Shown here: positions 35,149 through 43,248 of the stretch, one piece after another
Layout: each line of letters opens with the position of its first letter
Position numbering within the stretch: position 1 is the stretch's first letter
Source: Saprospiraceae bacterium UBA7687
Lineage (GTDB): Bacteria > Bacteroidota > Bacteroidia > Chitinophagales > Saprospiraceae
DNA: 64,000 bases
NCBI GenBank assembly: GCA_002482845.1
Contig: DLGT01000140.1
Coordinates: 2,001 to 66,000 of the forward strand
Direction of reading: 5' to 3'
Position numbers and translations under genes: made by a program
The notes under the pieces: generated by a model
What the model was told of the DNA's origin: nothing
Database searches by the model: none
Seen by the model: the letters and a program-made list of their open reading frames with translations, nothing else

Positions 35149-35373
35149 TTATTCCTTCACAATCGACTCCTTCCCGACGATATTTCCATCCTTATCAACG
35201 ATAGTCATGATATAGTGGCCAGCAGTAAGAGATGTCACATTAGCCCTACCATTAATCAATGATGTTTTCAGCATTTCTTGACCTAATGTATTGTATATAG
35301 CAAATGTTTACCCATCACCTTCTAAACCTTTAATATTGATTTCAGTGAAGATAGGATTTGGATTTAATTGGCA
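35149..35373 (-). pseudogene. T9SS C-terminal domain relic (antisense)
   Basis: On the minus strand, 74 codons read LNPNPIFTEINIKGLEGDG, stop, TFAIYNTLGQEMLKTSLI, then NGRANVTSLTAGHYIMTIVDKDG and IVKE ending at TAA (35149-35151). The PNPxF start, IYNTLGQ and TAGHYIM segments are the conserved parts of type-A sorting domains. One in-frame TAA disrupts it and everything upstream is gone, so it is the tail of a deleted secreted-protein gene. Confidence 0.85.
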
Positions 35374-35414
35374 CTTATTTCATTATTAAATTTTATACAT
35401 AGAAAATATTTTTA

Positions 35415-35422
35415 TATATTTG
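35415..35422 (+). promoter_or_regulatory. TAnnTTTG promoter box before the ELWxxDGT gene
   Basis: TATATTTG fits the -7 consensus and gives a transcript starting about 30 nt before ATG-35459. A matching -33 TTG at 19-20 bp is not evident. Confidence 0.45.
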
Positions 35423-35458
35423 CAATTGTAGAATATTATATAATAAAAATCATAAAAA

Positions 35459-37405
35459 ATGAACAAATTTTACCAAACTCTAGTGATTATTGTACTACTA
35501 ACAAGTGCGATGAATGCTCAAACAATTACCCTACTAAAAGACCTAAATCCTGGAAACGGTAATTCTTATACATCTGGAAGTAAAAACGTTATTGAGTTTA
35601 ATGGGATGCTTTTATTTGCAGCCACAACGACTTCGACTGGCATCGAACTTTTCAAGTACGAAGGAACTGAAGTAACACTATTAAAAGATATTAATCCTGG
35701 AGCTGAAAGCTCATTTTGTGATAACTTCTATTTTTTGAATGGTAAAATTCTATTTACTGCTTTCAATAGTACCAATGGCAAAGAATGGTGGTCTACGGAT
35801 GGCACAGAAGCAGGTACTAAACTTGTAAAAGACATAGTAGTTGGTGGTGGAAGCGGTGTATATTCGTTTGATTCTCCGTCTGACCAATATTTTATGGTAG
35901 ATAACGGACAGATATATTTTTCAGGTGGACCATCCAATAATGTAGAACTTTATAAAACAGATGGCACTGAAGCTGGCACCGTTTTGGTTAAAAATATTGG
36001 AGTTGATGATTTTACACCCACTTCGAGTTATCCTAATTATTATGTAAAATTTAAAAATGAGATTTATTTTTCGTGCGATCAAGGATTATACAAAACTAAC
36101 GGTACAGCCGCAGGAACTGTTTTAGTTTCACCTTCACCATCATTTTTTGATGACTTTCAACATTTATTCAATTTTAAGGATGAAGTAATTATTCTTTTTG
36201 GTGGGGATAATTTATGGAAGAGTGACGGAACTACAGCAGGAACTACTTTAATCAAAAACTTCTCTGCTACATCAAGAAATTGGGGTGGACTAAAATTTAG
36301 CAAAGTAGGAAATTATGTACTGTTCCCAGCAACTGAAGCTGCAACAGGGTCAGAGTTATGGCGTACTGATGGAACATTAGAAGGTACAGAAATCGTTGTA
36401 GACCTTTTCTTTGGCAATGATGGTTACGCACCACAAAATACGGTGGTCCTTAATGACAAGTTATATTACAAAGGAGAAGCAAGTAGCAAAGGTATTGAAT
36501 TATATATGTCAGACGGCACGGAAGAAGGTACATTATTAGTAAAAGAGTTCGCGCCAGGTAGCCAAGGTGGATTTTCTTTACCCACGGAAATAATAACAGA
36601 TGGCAAAAGTATTTTTATGAATGCAGGTCGTCCGTTTAGCAAACAACTGTGGGTTTCAGATGGTACTACAGCGGGAACAAAAGAAATTATAATAAATACT
36701 ATAGATGAATCATTCCCATTGAATTTATATAAATTTCAGAATAAATTGTTCCTGTTCGCTAAAAAATCAAATACAGGATACGAACCATACATCATTGAAT
36801 TTGAAAGTGATCCAGTTGATGGCGATGGAGATGGTTTCGCTTCAGATGTAGATTGTAATGATTCTGATGCAACTATATTTCCTGGTGCCCCAGAAGTATG
36901 TGATAACAAGGATAATAATTGCAATAATATGATAGATGAAGGGTTGCCTAAGTTTACATATTACCAAGATTCGGATAACGATACTTTTGGGGCATTAAGT
37001 ACACCACTCAATACTTGTATTACGCCAGCACCTACCGGCTTTGTTTCAAATAGTACAGATTGTAACGATACTAACCCAAATATCAACCCATCAGCAACAG
37101 ATATTGCAAATAATGGTATCGATGAAGATTGTAATGGAACGGACTTTGTTTCTTCAGTATATGATATCTATGCTTCCAAAATTAAAATATTTCCAAACCC
37201 AACGTCCTCATTTATTTACATATCATCTACAGAAGATATCCATAATGTAGTATCTATTTTTACAACAACAGGCGTAAAAATTAAAGACATATCAATAGAA
37301 TCAAGCATTGATCTATCGGAATTAAATGAAGGCATTTATTTTCTACAATTTAACGTCAAAGGTTTAGGCTTACCGGTTTATAAAAAAATGGTCATTCAAA
37401 AATAA
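35459..37405 (+). CDS. ELWxxDGT-repeat secreted protein with MopE-type metal sites and T9SS tail
   Basis: 648 residues. Signal peptide MNKFYQTLVIIVLLTSAMNAQ; about eight propeller-type repeats with the ELWxxDGTxxGTxLVKD signature (for example ELWRTDGTLEGTEIVVDLFFG and ELYMSDGTEEGTLLVKEFAPG). Then acidic DxDxDG stretches typical of MopE-like putative metal-binding repeats, DGDGDGFASDVDCNDSDATIFPGAPEVCDNKDNNC and a second degenerate copy, and a T9SS type-A sorting domain (IKIFPNPTSSFIYISS... MVIQK). MopE in methanotrophs binds copper and calcium; here calcium loops are likely. Predicted to be a cell-surface protein. A TATATTTG box (35415-35422) precedes it, and a terminator follows at 37437-37473. 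Confidence 0.9.
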   Translation: MNKFYQTLVIIVLLTSAMNAQTITLLKDLNPGNGNSYTSGSKNVIEFNGMLLFAATTTSTGIELFKYEGTEVTLLKDINPGAESSFCDNFYFLNGKILFTAFNSTNGKEWWSTDGTEAGTKLVKDIVVGGGSGVYSFDSPSDQYFMVDNGQIYFSGGPSNNVELYKTDGTEAGTVLVKNIGVDDFTPTSSYPNYYVKFKNEIYFSCDQGLYKTNGTAAGTVLVSPSPSFFDDFQHLFNFKDEVIILFGGDNLWKSDGTTAGTTLIKNFSATSRNWGGLKFSKVGNYVLFPATEAATGSELWRTDGTLEGTEIVVDLFFGNDGYAPQNTVVLNDKLYYKGEASSKGIELYMSDGTEEGTLLVKEFAPGSQGGFSLPTEIITDGKSIFMNAGRPFSKQLWVSDGTTAGTKEIIINTIDESFPLNLYKFQNKLFLFAKKSNTGYEPYIIEFESDPVDGDGDGFASDVDCNDSDATIFPGAPEVCDNKDNNCNNMIDEGLPKFTYYQDSDNDTFGALSTPLNTCITPAPTGFVSNSTDCNDTNPNINPSATDIANNGIDEDCNGTDFVSSVYDIYASKIKIFPNPTSSFIYISSTEDIHNVVSIFTTTGVKIKDISIESSIDLSELNEGIYFLQFNVKGLGLPVYKKMVIQK

Positions 37406-37436
37406 AACCTTTCAAAAAATTGTCCATTGGACAAGT

Positions 37437-37473
37437 AAAAGCCCAATGTAAATTAACGCTACATTGGGCTTTT
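37437..37473. terminator. Rho-independent terminator after the ELWxxDGT gene
   Basis: Perfect 14-bp stem: AAAAGCCCAATGTA (37437-37450) and TACATTGGGCTTTT (37460-37473), 9-nt loop, U-rich on the plus strand. Confidence 0.88.
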
Positions 37474-37483
37474 CATTTCTAAA

Positions 37484-37506
37484 TGTAGCTGGAGCCTCCA
37501 GCTACA
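37484..37506. repeat. Short perfect palindrome TGTAGCTGGA-GCC-TCCAGCTACA
   Basis: Ten-bp arms around a 3-nt loop, 10 bp after the terminator. The surrounding 230 bp to the membrane-protein operon have no gene. Confidence 0.7.
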
Positions 37507-37739
37507 GAAACTTACTATACACTTTACACTATACAATTATGTCCAATCATAAACCCAAAGATCATATAAGACCCATGAGTGAAAGTCATTAGTGTTCATA
37601 GTTTTTGACATCAAAAATACACTCCCGCAAAATACAAAACTAAATCTGTATGGGTAATTGTGTGTCGCTTTAATGGCATCCGCCATTCAAGAATTATGTA
37701 CAGTTATGAGATCTGAAACTGTGTTAATAAAAGCTATTA

Positions 37740-38369
37740 TCAACTGCTAATTCCAGTAGAAGGCAATAATACCGTTTTCCGCACTATCCAATATCCAACA
37801 ATCAAATTTGGTACCCAACAAAGCCAGGCTACGATTAAATACGCAGTCACAAAATCACCCAAAATAGCAATCAATATAGGAAGCCAAATCCTTAAAGTCA
37901 CCGCTGCAAAAGTCGCTGCATAACTGTATATCATCATCTTTTGATGCTGCGCCACTTGCCCTTTATGAATGGTCAGGTAGGCAGCTAATGTTGTATAAAA
38001 CCATATCAAAGCCAAACATATAAATCCTAAGGATGCCACCCATCCACCTGTCGCAAAAAAAGCAATACCCAAAGCTGCAATCGCACTTACAAGCACAGAA
38101 ATGATATATACCTTGCCAATTATTCTGTGGAGATTTATATTCTTTTTCCTAAGTTGATCGCTAAACTGAAGCCATCCAATCAATAATGCCAAACCACCTA
38201 AAATAATGTGTGTATAGAAACCTACATTCCAAATTGTATTACCTAATAGTTCGGTCGACTTCGTACTTAAAAGGCCAAAGGTTTTATCTACAAAAAAATA
38301 GATGACAGGATACAAACCGATGGCAATTGCCAATAAAACCAACAAAACCCATAAAATTCTATTTCTCAT
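37740..38369 (-). CDS. DUF2306 multi-pass membrane protein
   Basis: 209 residues from ATG-38369 (five codons later than the longest ORF). Six to seven membrane helices: ILWVLLVLLAIAIGLYPVIYF, FYTHIILGGLALLIGWLQF, VYIISVLVSAIAALGIAFFA and so on, with conserved LHRIIGKVY and GQVAQHQKMMIYSYA motifs of the DUF2306 (heme-less relative of cytochrome b561-like) family. Function unknown. Last gene of a three-gene minus-strand operon with DUF4386 and a DUF6326-like gene, gaps of 5 and 29 bp. The operon lies directly downstream of the 21-bp array. Confidence 0.88.
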   Translation of the reverse strand: MRNRILWVLLVLLAIAIGLYPVIYFFVDKTFGLLSTKSTELLGNTIWNVGFYTHIILGGLALLIGWLQFSDQLRKKNINLHRIIGKVYIISVLVSAIAALGIAFFATGGWVASLGFICLALIWFYTTLAAYLTIHKGQVAQHQKMMIYSYAATFAAVTLRIWLPILIAILGDFVTAYLIVAWLCWVPNLIVGYWIVRKTVLLPSTGISS

Positions 38370-38398
38370 ATTTGATCGACACAAATTATTATTTATTG

Positions 38399-39097
38399 CT
38401 ACTTCTGATTTGTAACAAAACCCTTTCTATCACCCATGATCAACAGCCAGAAACATGTTCCTATCTCTCCTATGGAAGCGGGTAAAGAAAAGTACGAAGA
38501 TAAACCTAATTCGTAATAGTTTACCAACAATATGCCGCCAAAAAGATTTATCATATATCCGATAGAGCCAGCTATCAATAAAATACCCAATGATTTTGGC
38601 AAAAAACCAGACTTATAAACCAGTAAACCAAAAGGAAATAGCCATGATCCCCAAAAAATAGAAACTATGTTGATGCCATTGTTAAATTGCTTTAAATGGA
38701 AAAATACTTGAGCAGTAAGACTTGTCTCATTAATTAAACCAGACAATACCGGATCAGACAATAAGTCCAAAATATCGAGTTTGTGCGTAATGCTCATCAG
38801 TGATATGGGAATACTCATCAAAGCCAACAAAACCATTGCTTGTGCCATGATTTTATGTACAGGTTTTAGGACCTGATACAATAACAAAGGTAGGACCATA
38901 AAAGCAAGATAGCATAATATATTGGCCACAATGTCTAGCCTGAATAAAAACAGATTTTTTCTGATGTTATCTATGGTTATGGTAGGCGCTAAATTATTGA
39001 TGAGCTCATTAGGAACATACATTAGTGAAAATACGCCTGTTAAGACCACAATAAAATAAGATAAGCCGGCTAAATGGGTAAGGGTCTTTCGTTGCAT
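38399..39097 (-). CDS. DUF4386 multi-pass membrane protein
   Basis: 232 residues from ATG-39097; the ten-codon-longer ORF would run into the preceding gene, and this start leaves 5 bp. Seven helices, with the typical opening RKTLTHLAGLSYFIVVLTGVFSLMYVPNELI and the conserved FLFRLDIVANILCYLAFMVLPLLLY and LGILLIAGSIGYMINLFGGIL. The DUF4386 family is widespread in environmental bacteria and unassigned. Genes of this type often travel with stress or transport operons, but nothing here identifies the substrate. Confidence 0.88.
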   Translation of the reverse strand: MQRKTLTHLAGLSYFIVVLTGVFSLMYVPNELINNLAPTITIDNIRKNLFLFRLDIVANILCYLAFMVLPLLLYQVLKPVHKIMAQAMVLLALMSIPISLMSITHKLDILDLLSDPVLSGLINETSLTAQVFFHLKQFNNGINIVSIFWGSWLFPFGLLVYKSGFLPKSLGILLIAGSIGYMINLFGGILLVNYYELGLSSYFSLPASIGEIGTCFWLLIMGDRKGFVTNQK

Positions 39098-39102
39098 GGT
39101 TT

Positions 39103-39534
39103 TTAGTTGGGTGTTTGTTTTGGCCATTTGTAGGCTGTGTAAGAAATGAAAAGGGTAAGGATGATTTCAATTATGGCAAAATAGATATAAAATCCATGTG
39201 TCGCGACATCCAAAGAAACAGCAATCATTGTCAACAAACATGTGAAAAAAAGACTAATAGCGAAGTTTAACACTCTATTTATCACAGGCTTTAAAAATAT
39301 AGAAAGGGAAATCATCAATGCAGGAACTGACATCATAACCGCAGCCATCAATACTTTATTCGGATTGTCTAACATGCTTTTGCCTTGGATCAGCGCTTCG
39401 ATTTTACCTGTGGAGTACAATTCAAAATAGTCGCAATAAATATAACAGAACATCAGAGTTACCCACAAGCATGCAAGTTTTATTTTAATGTCAATTGGGT
39501 GATGCTGCAATATTGATTGATTTTCTGTATTCAT
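39103..39534 (-). CDS. DUF6326-like four-helix membrane protein
   Basis: 143 residues from ATG-39534. Four helices: LACLWVTLMFCYIYCDYFEL, VLMAAVMMSVPALMISLSIFL, FAISLFFTCLLTMIAVSLDVA and GFYIYFAIIEIILTLFISYTAY. The FCYIYCDYFELYSTGKIEALIQG segment is the recognisable family signature; I assign DUF6326 from memory and with moderate confidence. First gene of the three-gene membrane operon and the first one after the 21-bp array, so the array lies in its promoter region. Confidence 0.75.
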   Translation of the reverse strand: MNTENQSILQHHPIDIKIKLACLWVTLMFCYIYCDYFELYSTGKIEALIQGKSMLDNPNKVLMAAVMMSVPALMISLSIFLKPVINRVLNFAISLFFTCLLTMIAVSLDVATHGFYIYFAIIEIILTLFISYTAYKWPKQTPN

Positions 39535-39744
39535 ATCCTTAGTGACGAACAATCATTAAAAAAGGTTGTAAACGCGCCTTGTGTTCTTGGGTCTTATGTC
39601 AATCCCTATTTGGGCCACTATTTATTGTAATAGCTATTTTTGTCTCATTTTCAGGCAGTTCACTTTTTGAGTTTACTTTAACAATGGCACATTAAGATAT
39701 TCTAAAGTTCTAATTAAAGCGCTCAAAACCCTTTTTTACCTAGT

Positions 39745-40665
39745 TAGAATCTATCTATAATACCCTAAGAACTTACAACAATTGCCTTTAATCTCTTATG
39801 AAGAGCCTGTAATCTTTCTTTGAGTGTCTATTATCTCTTAACCACTACCTAAAATCTCTTATCATGTACCTAAGATCTTTCTACAAGTGGCTTACATCTT
39901 AAAATGGGTTATCGTTAGCTTTTAATGGGTACCAAAGATCTTTTATGAACTGCCTACAATCTCTTGCTGACTCTTCACAATCTCTTGCTGACTCTTTACA
40001 ATCTCTTCCTTACTCTTCACAATCTCTTCCTGACTCTTTACAATCTCTTCCTGACTCTTTACAATCTCTTAATGACTACCTCCTATCTTTCTACAGGCTG
40101 TCATTATCTCTTTACAGGTGGCTGCGATCTCTTTTTAGGTACTTATAATCTTTAAAGAAGTGTTTAATGGCTTCCATCAAGAGCCTTCAATCTGTTTCTC
40201 ACAACCTAAAACCTTTCTGCATGTAATAAGATTCTTTTATTGACAACCAAAAAAGCTTTCATTGATAGTCAGTAAGTCTTATTGACAACTTAATAATCCT
40301 TCGCAGAGACTCCTTAAGCTTCATTAACTAGTATAAAAGCTTAAATTAGTTACCTTTTCACCTTAATCCATATTGATCTTTACGATATCGATATTGATTT
40401 TTACGATATCAATATGGAAATAGTCTACATCGATATGCATAAAGTATAAATCAATATTAAAAAAGTCTATATCAATGTTAATATTTTCTATATCAATATC
40501 GATTTAGAAAATATCGATATCGATTTATAGCACATTAATATGGATTTAGTATACATCCATATCGATTTATTGAATATCCAATTCCATATAGTCTACATTG
40601 ATGTTAAAAGAGTATACATGAATATCAATTTTGTCAACATCTATGTTGAATTAGAAAAATATTAG
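39745..40665. repeat. 21-bp phased degenerate repeat array (about 44 units)
   Basis: A non-coding stretch in which a motif recurs every 21 bp for 920 bp. In block 1 the core AATCT(C/T)TT begins at 39811, 39832, 39853 and so on to 40231, 21 starts without one indel. A bridge of about 7 units has steps of 20-22. In block 2 the core (T/A)AYATCRATAT starts at 40384, 40405, 40426 and so on to 40657, 14 starts without one indel. Only six units (39958-40083) are near-identical; the rest vary at the other 11-12 positions. Stops occur in about every unit on both strands, so it is not a protein. It lies upstream of the 39103-39534 operon and downstream of the LytTR gene. Confidence 0.93.
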
Positions 40666-40704
40666 TGTTTTCTCATAAAAAGGAGGTGACAGTTTCTACG
40701 AAGC

Positions 40705-41466
40705 TTATAATTTATCATCCAACCATAATTTAAAGTCATTGACTCGCTCTCTACTTACCACACGTACATCGCCTTCTAAAAACCTTGTACCCACTGCCAA
40801 TCTGCCATTAAAATAGGTGTTAACTTTACCTATGGAAGAAAATTGAATGATTACTTTTCTATTAATTCGAAAAAAGTCTTTGGGTGGAAGTAATGTTTCT
40901 AACTGATCTAATGTATAATCGATAGGGAATCTTTGGCCACTATTGGTAATTAAAAATGACATACTATCTTTAGTTTCAAAATGATGAATTTGATCAGTAG
41001 CCACCGTCTCAATGTTTTGTCCAAGTTTGACCATAAATCTAGTTTTGAAGTTTTTAGTTACATGCTGATAAGTTTGCTTCATATTTTCAACAGCGATATT
41101 TTGTTGACTATTATGCTGGCCATCAAATTTATCTAATGCAAATATGATATCAGATAAATTGATAGGTTTTAAGAGATAGTCAATGCTGTTTTGTTTAAAA
41201 GCTTTGATAGCGTAATGGTCATAGGCAGTGGTAAAGATGACAGGTATTTTAATGGGGAATCCAGAAAAGATCTCAAAACTGTTGCCATCTGCCAAATGAA
41301 TATCAAAAAACATTAAATCTGTTGTTATTCCATCTTCAAAGGCCTGAATAGCAGCCTTTACAGTATCCAGATATTTGACTACTTCTATATTCCTATTTGT
41401 CTTGTGAAGCAAGGATGTCAGATGTTCCGCAGAAAGGGTTTCGTCTTCTATGATGATGACTTTCAT
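40705..41466 (-). CDS. LytTR-family response regulator
   Basis: 253 residues. Receiver domain with E7-D8, phosphoacceptor D55 in LMFFDIHLADG, switch TTAYDHYAIKAF and Lys in LLKPINLSD. LytTR DNA-binding domain (about 150-250, FMVKLGQNIETVATDQIHHFETKDSMSFLITNSGQRFPIDYTL... FFRINRKVIIQFSSIG). It is about half identical by eye to the regulator at 4318-5067, so the two systems are paralogues. Partner kinase 41508-42530 lies 41 bp upstream on the same strand. The 3' end lies 40 bp from the 21-bp array. LytTR proteins bind paired 9-bp repeats spaced by about 21 bp centre to centre. Confidence 0.95.
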   Translation of the reverse strand: MKVIIIEDETLSAEHLTSLLHKTNRNIEVVKYLDTVKAAIQAFEDGITTDLMFFDIHLADGNSFEIFSGFPIKIPVIFTTAYDHYAIKAFKQNSIDYLLKPINLSDIIFALDKFDGQHNSQQNIAVENMKQTYQHVTKNFKTRFMVKLGQNIETVATDQIHHFETKDSMSFLITNSGQRFPIDYTLDQLETLLPPKDFFRINRKVIIQFSSIGKVNTYFNGRLAVGTRFLEGDVRVVSRERVNDFKLWLDDKL

Positions 41467-41507
41467 ACTTTGAGATTATGTTACAATTGGATTTTAAATA
41501 GGGCCTA

Positions 41508-42530
41508 CTACTTTGATGTATGTTGTTGGTGATGGTTTAAAAGTGGCAAGATAACTCTAAATACTTGTCCATCATCAGATATAGTTACCTTTTCATCTGT
41601 AAAATAGGCATACCTTGATTGTATATTTTTTAATCCCATATTTGAACTCAAAGTTTTATTTAGTCTTGGTAATATTTTGTTTTCAATTATTATTTTTTGT
41701 GCCTCCGTATAAATATTGACATCTAAGGGTGATGCCTTTGAAGCTTCATTATGCTGAATGGTATTTTCTACTAACATCTGAAGACACATAGGTGGAAGCA
41801 TGACGTTTTTATTAAGATCTTCTACATTGATATGGAATGATATTTTGTTTTCAAACCTGATTTTCAATAAATATATATAATGGTTTAGAAAAACTAATTC
41901 TTCACTTAATGTCACTAATTCAGCAGATTTATTTTCTAAAACATAACGGTAGACTTTTGATAATTCATTAATGAAATCTACCGCTTTTTCTTGGTCTTTA
42001 TATACCAATGAAGTCAAAACACTCAAGTTGTTAAACAAAAAATGTGGGTTCAATTGGCTTGCCAAGTTTTTCATCTGAGCTTGCATGCTTTCTGTTTTAT
42101 ATTTTTCTACTTCCAATAAACTATCTTTTAAAGCACTGAAAAATTGTCTGCTGATAAGAATTGCTAATACTACGAAGGTAATGCTGAGTGCTGGTACAAA
42201 CGTCTCTGCCATCTTACGATTGATGATACGACCGTCTCCGAATTTGATTTGATGGACAATATACATGAGTACAAAAAGCGTTATGGTGGTAAATAGCGTA
42301 TTATAAAATATTTGTAAAATAAGTCTACGTTTAGGTCGTTTTATCCACGGGATACTTTTATTTAGCTGTTGATCGATAAATATATTACCAAACCATAATA
42401 TCAGAATTATGATAATAATGAAGAACAAGTCCCAATGCCAAAATTCTTCTAAACGAAAAAATGCTAACTTAAACAGGAGGGCAACGCCTACTGTAAAAAT
42501 TATAATCCAGAGCAATCTTTTATTCTTCAA
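41508..42530 (-). CDS. LytS/YehU-type sensor histidine kinase
   Basis: 340 residues. Four membrane helices in residues 1-140 (LLWIIIFTVGVALLFKLAFF, DLFFIIIIILILWFGNIFI, FYNTLFTTITLFVLMYIVHQ, FVPALSITFVVLAILISRQFF), coiled linker, then His_kinase with SQLNPHFLFNNLSVLTSLVYKDQEKAVDFINELSKVYRYVLENKSAELVTLSEELVFLNHYIYLLKIRFEN and an ATPase half (LVENTIQHNEAS, NMGLKNIQSRYAYFT). No fused 2TM domain, unlike the kinase at 5397. Cognate of the LytTR regulator at 40705. The ligand sensed cannot be inferred. Confidence 0.93.
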   Translation of the reverse strand: MKNKRLLWIIIFTVGVALLFKLAFFRLEEFWHWDLFFIIIIILILWFGNIFIDQQLNKSIPWIKRPKRRLILQIFYNTLFTTITLFVLMYIVHQIKFGDGRIINRKMAETFVPALSITFVVLAILISRQFFSALKDSLLEVEKYKTESMQAQMKNLASQLNPHFLFNNLSVLTSLVYKDQEKAVDFINELSKVYRYVLENKSAELVTLSEELVFLNHYIYLLKIRFENKISFHINVEDLNKNVMLPPMCLQMLVENTIQHNEASKASPLDVNIYTEAQKIIIENKILPRLNKTLSSNMGLKNIQSRYAYFTDEKVTISDDGQVFRVILPLLNHHQQHTSK

Positions 42531-42582
42531 AATAGAAACATTTTTTGATTGTTTATCGAAGTGAAAATACTAAGTTATTGAG

Positions 42583-43248
42583 TCAAACATAGTGCCTAGA
42601 AAGACGGACTTTAGAAGCCCTTCCTTTTAGGATCAACATTCCTGACACTAGACATATTGCCAAAACAAAGATACCTAAAAAAGTAATCGTTGATTTGGTA
42701 AATAAAGGATTACTGTTTTCTACCATCACCCAAGTTCCGTTTTCTACGTTTAAATTTGCTTCGTGTTTACTTGCAAAAGATAACAAAAATTGTTTTTGTG
42801 GAATACCATTTAAAGTGATGATGACCTCACATATACTATTGGAAATGTCGGCGAAAATGGCATTTTTGATGTGCATCGACTTTAAAGGCATAGGAATCGC
42901 TGACAATTCAGCAAATAAAGTGGTTTCGTGTCCCAAATTTACTTGCGGATGAAGAAGTTTTATCGTATCACCATTTATCACTAAAAAACTTTTATTCTGA
43001 AAATGGCGGATTACCAGTTTCTGAAATTCATCAGGTGTTTTGTAAGCACCTTTTTGATAAGAATATTCGATTTCGCTTTCAAAAGCTGATAGGGCGCTTT
43101 TGATAGCTAAGAACGATTTTCCACCCTGCTCGTATATCATCAGACTGGACAAATCTGGTTGATGGGCTCGTACGACCAGTGCATTGAAAATCAACAAGAT
43201 AAATGATAAATATTTCCAAAAAACTTGCAAACTACTTGACATATGCAC
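42583..43248 (-). CDS. Exported or membrane-anchored protein of unknown function
   Basis: About 220 residues. N-terminal signal peptide (KYLSFILLIFNALVVRAHQ), a periplasmic domain (DLSSLMIYEQGGKSFLAIKSALSAFESEIEY... TIKLLHPQVNLGHETTLFAELSAIP) and a single C-terminal membrane helix (TITFLGIFVLAICLVSGMLIL) with a basic tail. I do not recognise the family. It overlaps the YHYH gene by 17 bp on the same strand, which is strong evidence of cotranslation, and it is followed 52 bp later by the LytS/LytTR pair. The four genes probably form one operon. Confidence 0.72.
   Translation of the reverse strand: MHMSSSLQVFWKYLSFILLIFNALVVRAHQPDLSSLMIYEQGGKSFLAIKSALSAFESEIEYSYQKGAYKTPDEFQKLVIRHFQNKSFLVINGDTIKLLHPQVNLGHETTLFAELSAIPMPLKSMHIKNAIFADISNSICEVIITLNGIPQKQFLLSFASKHEANLNVENGTWVMVENSNPLFTKSTITFLGIFVLAICLVSGMLILKGRASKVRLSRHYV

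Noticed and set aside
39956..40083. CRISPR-like direct repeats
   Set aside because: Six near-identical 21-bp units sit directly next to each other with no spacers, and no cas gene is in the window. It is the homogenised part of the 21-bp array.
39945..40148. ORFs rich in Ser-Leu-Gln (67 aa) or Leu-Tyr-Asn (63 aa) on the plus strand
   Set aside because: They are products of the 21-bp periodicity (seven codons per unit), overlap each other in two frames and have no start context.
40380..40665. Reverse-strand heptads such as INIDIVK resembling a beta-repeat protein
   Set aside because: Stop codons occur at the sixth or seventh codon of many units, so no continuous protein exists; periodicity alone explains it.
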